A DNA stretch of 64,000 nt from Streptomyces sp. Q6 (lineage in GTDB: Bacteria > Actinomycetota > Actinomycetes > Streptomycetales > Streptomycetaceae). This document shows, piece by piece, positions 60,904-64,000 of the stretch. The position numbers were made by a program, and so were the translations under genes. The stretch spans positions 5,642,001 through 5,706,000 of the forward strand of contig NZ_CP146022.1 of the NCBI RefSeq assembly GCF_036967205.1. The letters run 5' to 3'. The notes under the pieces are model-generated. The model was not told the DNA's origin. It made no database searches and saw nothing but the letters and a program-made list of their open reading frames with translations. Each line of letters starts with the position of its first letter. Position 1 is the first letter of the stretch.

Positions 60904-63756
60904 GTGGGGACCTCAGCACGCAGACGTAAGGACACGAGCCGGGGCCGGGGCATAGCCGCGGCCCACGGAGTGGCGGCACTGCTCGCCGCCGCGGGCCTGA
61001 TGGTCACCGGAGTGTCGGCCGCGCAGGCGGCCGACACCACGGCCCCGGTCGTGAACGGCGCGGACACCGACACCGACACCCCCTCGCTCGTCACCGGGCT
61101 GCACGACGAGGTGTCCGCCACCGACAGCGCCGCCGACGCGGCCCGCGGCCACCTCGCCGGCAAGAAGGGCCGCTACCACATCGCGGACACCTCGGCGAAG
61201 GACCTCACCTCGCTCGGCACCACGACCGCCAAGGGCGGCCGCGAGACGGTCCGGCTCCAGCAGAAGTACCGGGGCGTCGAAGTGCTCGGCGGCCAGTACG
61301 TGGTCCGCATGGAGAAGAAGGACGGCAAGCGCACCGTCACCGGCACGTCCGGCAAGTACTTCACCGAGCTGAAGCTGGACACGGTCACGCCGAAGGTCTC
61401 CGAGAAGGTCGCGATCCAGCGCGCCGTCGCCGCCGCGGCCACCCAGCTCGGCACGGCCCCGCTGCGCGCACCCGCCAAGGGCGCCAAGGCCGGCGAGAAC
61501 CCGCTCAGCGGCAAGGCCGAAGGAGTCGTCGTCCTGCCGCAGGGCGAGGGCGTGCTCGCCCGCCACATCACCGTCACGGGCAGCAACCCGGCCGACGGGA
61601 CGCCGGTGCGGCAGGAGGTGTACGTCGACGCCCACTCCGGGTTCCCGCTGCTCCAGTACAGCGGCATCCAGTCCTTCGGCTCGACGGACACGGCCACCGG
61701 ACAGACGCAGGACGCGGCGACGACCGCGGACGACGCCGCCACCACGTCCGTCCCGCCGTTCCTCGTCAAGGGCTCCGGCACCCGCTACAACGGCGAGAAG
61801 GCCGACCTCAACCTGTACAAGGGCGCCGACGGCACCTACCAGATGATCGACTACGGGTTCCGGACCGCCGAGGACCCGTACGAAGGCCCCATGCTGAAGA
61901 CCTACGACGCGCGCGGCGTCGACGTCGCGTACGCGTCCGGCACCTGGCCGAGCGGCGTCAAGGTCTTCTCCTCGACCACCCCCGAGTTCGGCGCCGACGC
62001 CACCGACTCCGGTGCGGTGGACGCCCATTGGGCCGCCAACAAGGTCTACGGCTACTACAAGGACCACTTCGGCCGTAAGGGGCTCGACGACAAGGACGAG
62101 TACATCTACTCGCTCGTCGGCGTCACGGCCAACGGCGGCCCGTACAACAACGCCTTCTGGGACGGCAGCAAGATGGTGTACGGCCAGGGAGGCGGCGACT
62201 ACCGCACCTTCTCGGCGGACGCCGACGTCGTGGGCCACGAGATGACGCACGGCGTCACCGAGCACAGCGCGAACCTCGTGTACGTGGGCCAGTCCGGCGC
62301 GATCAACGAGGCGATCTCGGACTACTTCGGCAACGCCATCGACCTGGAGTCGAGCGGTCAGTCGATGGACGACCCGGACTCGGGTCTGCTCGGCGAGGAC
62401 CTGTGCACCACGCTGTCGCCGCGCGAGTGCGCGCTGCGCGACCTCAACAACGACATGACCACGCAGAAGGACTTCATCGGCGTCACCGCCCGCGGTGACA
62501 GCGGCGGCGTGCACCTCAACTCGCCGATCTTCTCGGGCGCGCTGTGGGACATCCGCAAGAGCTTCGGCGGCGACTTCGCCGACCAGGTCGTCTACCGCGC
62601 GCTGACCGCGTACATGACGCCGCTCGACGGCTTCACCGAGGGCCGCGCCGCCGTCCTCGCGGCCGCACAGGAGCTGGGCGCCACCAAGGCCCAGGTGCAG
62701 ACCGTCGAGGACGCCTTCGCCCGGCACGGCATCGTGCCCGGCTGGGAGACCAAGCTCGGCGTCGACACGGACACCCTCCTGACCGCGGTCAACACGTCCT
62801 CCACCAACGTCGGCGCGGGCGGCGGCAAGTACGCCGTCTCGCGCAGCAACGAGGACGGCAGCGAGCCGTACTCGGTGTGGGTGGGCGACACCTCCGGCAA
62901 GGGCGCACCCCAGCAGGTGAGCCCCAACAACGGTGACTACAACGTCTACGCGAACACCGACGGCAAGACCGTGGTGTGGGCCGACTACAGCAGCAACGGC
63001 GTCTCCATCATGGCGCGCCCGGTCGGCGGCGGACTCGCCAAGCGGGTCGACGCCATCGGCAGCGACGTCTCCGGGCTCGTCGTGGACGGCGACTACGTCG
63101 CGTACACCGCGACCAACCCGCAGTACGGCGTGACGAACGTCCGGTACGTCAACATGAAGACCGGCGAGGTCGGCCTGGTCGACGGCGGCCGTCCCTACCG
63201 CATCTCGGGCCTGCCCTCCGTCAAGAACGGCAAGATCGCCTTCGCGGCGTTGACGCCCGACGCGAACGGCAACGCCGTGCTCGGCGTCAACGTCTTCGAC
63301 GCGGCGGCCGGCACCACCAAGGCGATGCCCGTCAGCAGCGGCGTGCAGAGCGTCGGCCAGACCGCCATCACCGACGACGGCGTCTTCTGGATCGAGGACA
63401 CGGACCTGACCGACGGCGGCAAGGCCATGGTGCGCCGCGCCGGCCTCGACGGCACGAACCCCCTCACCGTCACCCCGGAGTCCGGCACCGGCTCGCTGTA
63501 CGCGTACACGCTCACCGCCTCGGACGACGCGGTCACCGTCACCCAGCTGCCCCCGGCCACCACGTGGGCCAACGCGACGCTGCCGAAGCTGTACCAGGTC
63601 GCTCCCGACGGCAAGGGCGGCCCCAAGCGCGTCTCCTGCAACCGCGGCGACCAGGCCTACGCGGCCGCCGACACCGGACAGCGCGTGCTGTGGCTGGACG
63701 GCACCACCGGCTCCACGAACCTCGTGAAGCGCGACAGGCCGGCGGGCAAGTGCTGA
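60904..63756 (+). CDS. Secreted M4 (thermolysin-family) zinc metalloprotease
   Basis: 950 residues, long for the family. The GTG at 60904 follows GGAGGG by 7 nt. Signal peptide (Arg/Lys-rich, then GVAALLAAAGLMVTGVSAA, cut near AQAAD), FTP/PepSY propeptide (about 60-280), then the catalytic domain with HEMTH (His445, Glu446, His449) and Glu469 in NEAISDYFGN; GGVHLNSPIFSGALWDI carries the later catalytic His. From about 620 on, a TolB/beta-propeller-like region (YAVSRSNEDGSEPYSVWVGD) replaces the usual P-domain or PPC. Probably an extracellular protease. Confidence 0.93.
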   Translation: MGTSARRRKDTSRGRGIAAAHGVAALLAAAGLMVTGVSAAQAADTTAPVVNGADTDTDTPSLVTGLHDEVSATDSAADAARGHLAGKKGRYHIADTSAKDLTSLGTTTAKGGRETVRLQQKYRGVEVLGGQYVVRMEKKDGKRTVTGTSGKYFTELKLDTVTPKVSEKVAIQRAVAAAATQLGTAPLRAPAKGAKAGENPLSGKAEGVVVLPQGEGVLARHITVTGSNPADGTPVRQEVYVDAHSGFPLLQYSGIQSFGSTDTATGQTQDAATTADDAATTSVPPFLVKGSGTRYNGEKADLNLYKGADGTYQMIDYGFRTAEDPYEGPMLKTYDARGVDVAYASGTWPSGVKVFSSTTPEFGADATDSGAVDAHWAANKVYGYYKDHFGRKGLDDKDEYIYSLVGVTANGGPYNNAFWDGSKMVYGQGGGDYRTFSADADVVGHEMTHGVTEHSANLVYVGQSGAINEAISDYFGNAIDLESSGQSMDDPDSGLLGEDLCTTLSPRECALRDLNNDMTTQKDFIGVTARGDSGGVHLNSPIFSGALWDIRKSFGGDFADQVVYRALTAYMTPLDGFTEGRAAVLAAAQELGATKAQVQTVEDAFARHGIVPGWETKLGVDTDTLLTAVNTSSTNVGAGGGKYAVSRSNEDGSEPYSVWVGDTSGKGAPQQVSPNNGDYNVYANTDGKTVVWADYSSNGVSIMARPVGGGLAKRVDAIGSDVSGLVVDGDYVAYTATNPQYGVTNVRYVNMKTGEVGLVDGGRPYRISGLPSVKNGKIAFAALTPDANGNAVLGVNVFDAAAGTTKAMPVSSGVQSVGQTAITDDGVFWIEDTDLTDGGKAMVRRAGLDGTNPLTVTPESGTGSLYAYTLTASDDAVTVTQLPPATTWANATLPKLYQVAPDGKGGPKRVSCNRGDQAYAAADTGQRVLWLDGTTGSTNLVKRDRPAGKC

Positions 63757-63775
63757 GCTGAGCCCACCCCAGACG

Positions 63776-63810
63776 AAGGCGGCCGGTTCCGTGGGGGAAC
63801 CGGCCGCTTT
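63776..63810. terminator. Terminator of the M4 protease gene
   Basis: An 11-bp core stem (63780-63790 with 63796-63806) extended by a bulged AA/TT end, followed by ttt. 20 nt after the stop and facing the convergent muramidase gene. Confidence 0.85.
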
Positions 63811-63852
63811 CTCCTGTCTGCCGTACGGGTCTGCCGTACGGGCGGGACCGGC

Positions 63853-64000
63853 TCAGCCGTTGGCGAGCGCCTGTACGCGGTCCAGGGCGCCGTTGAACTT
63901 GTTGTGATCGCCGACCGTCGGACCGGACGACGTGTACTGCCACATCGTGTAGTAGCCCCAGCCCGCGGGCAGCGTGCCCGGGTCGGCGGCGTAGCGGGCG
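63853..64000 (-). CDS. GH25 lysozyme-like muramidase, C-terminal end (partial)
   Basis: Only the last 48 codons are in the window; the gene continues to the right. WGYYTMWQYTSSG followed by VGDHNKFNGALDRVQALANG is the conserved C-terminal end of GH25 (Chalaropsis-type/cellosyl) N-acetylmuramidases, which hydrolyse MurNAc-GlcNAc bonds of peptidoglycan. Stop at 63853-63855. Convergent with the M4 protease. Confidence 0.85.
   Translation of the reverse strand, partial: ARYAADPGTLPAGWGYYTMWQYTSSGPTVGDHNKFNGALDRVQALANG

Noticed and set aside
60913-62727. 604-codon minus-strand frame opposite the M4 protease
   Set aside because: Composition typical of antisense high-GC DNA; the protease on the plus strand has complete zinc motifs.

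Overview
This is a 64 kb stretch of a high-GC actinobacterial chromosome, almost certainly Streptomyces or a very close relative. Three things support this: the das/dasR chitobiose locus with its dre operators, the Streptomyces-type genes (wblE, a sigH-like sigma factor with its anti-sigma gene, nickel superoxide dismutase sodN with sodX, the fused E2-E1 2-oxoglutarate dehydrogenase), and the gene order, which from memory follows the S. coelicolor segment from nrdA (about SCO5226) to just past lon (about SCO5285). No rRNA, tRNA, CRISPR, insertion sequence or prophage was recognised.

Layout. 1-760: start of a B12-riboswitch-controlled class Ia ribonucleotide reductase (minus strand) with tandem NrdR boxes. 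760-6182: nucleoside hydrolase, a MctP-like monocarboxylate symporter with its DUF3311 partner, and CstA/YbdD carbon-starvation transport. 6336-15345: amino-sugar block: dasR, dasABC transporter, dasD (apparent frameshift), nagB and a SIS-domain sugar phosphate protein, with dre sites before dasR, dasA and nagB. 15398-24760: SDR/TetR pair, PdtaS-type histidine kinase, wblE, lipid kinase, ushX-sigH, UBP zinc finger, Na+/H+ antiporter. 24739-29575: D-cysteine desulfhydrase-like enzyme, amidase, then the most notable locus: an EshA-type family 2B encapsulin shell with an inserted cyclic-nucleotide-binding domain, a 41-codon overlapping small ORF and a polyprenyl synthase, the likely cargo. 29867-37243: accessory genes (GNAT, TetR, DHFR-like, DUF952, ATP-grasp-like, sodN/sodX, CGNR, DUF1772, DUF4267). 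37329-42913: polar amino-acid ABC transporter, malic enzyme, MDR oxidoreductase. 43016-46911: a probably leaderless HTH gene coupled to a Clp-N gene, a DUF4097-PadR operon and small hypotheticals. 47001-64000: kgd, an OmpR-type two-component system, a spermidine-synthase-like gene, TetR, rhomboid-like, DUF3626, GNAT, lon (with ClgR-like and HAIR/HspR operators), a TrmB/LuxR regulator divergent from a secreted M4 metalloprotease, and the end of a GH25 muramidase gene.

How the genes fit together. The das/nag block forms one catabolic route: DasABC imports N,N'-diacetylchitobiose, DasD cleaves it to GlcNAc, and NagB deaminates GlcN-6-P, all under DasR; no ATPase gene is present, as expected if the shared ATPase MsiK is used. 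sodN and sodX (enzyme and maturation protease) are divergent. The encapsulin and polyprenyl synthase appear translationally coupled and may form an isoprenoid nanocompartment. A feature of the accessory part is that many intergenic gaps carry their own short tandem-repeat array with a different unit length (6, 8, 11, 12, 16, 17, 25 or 33 bp). Function calls rest on motifs and recalled families; no database search was run.
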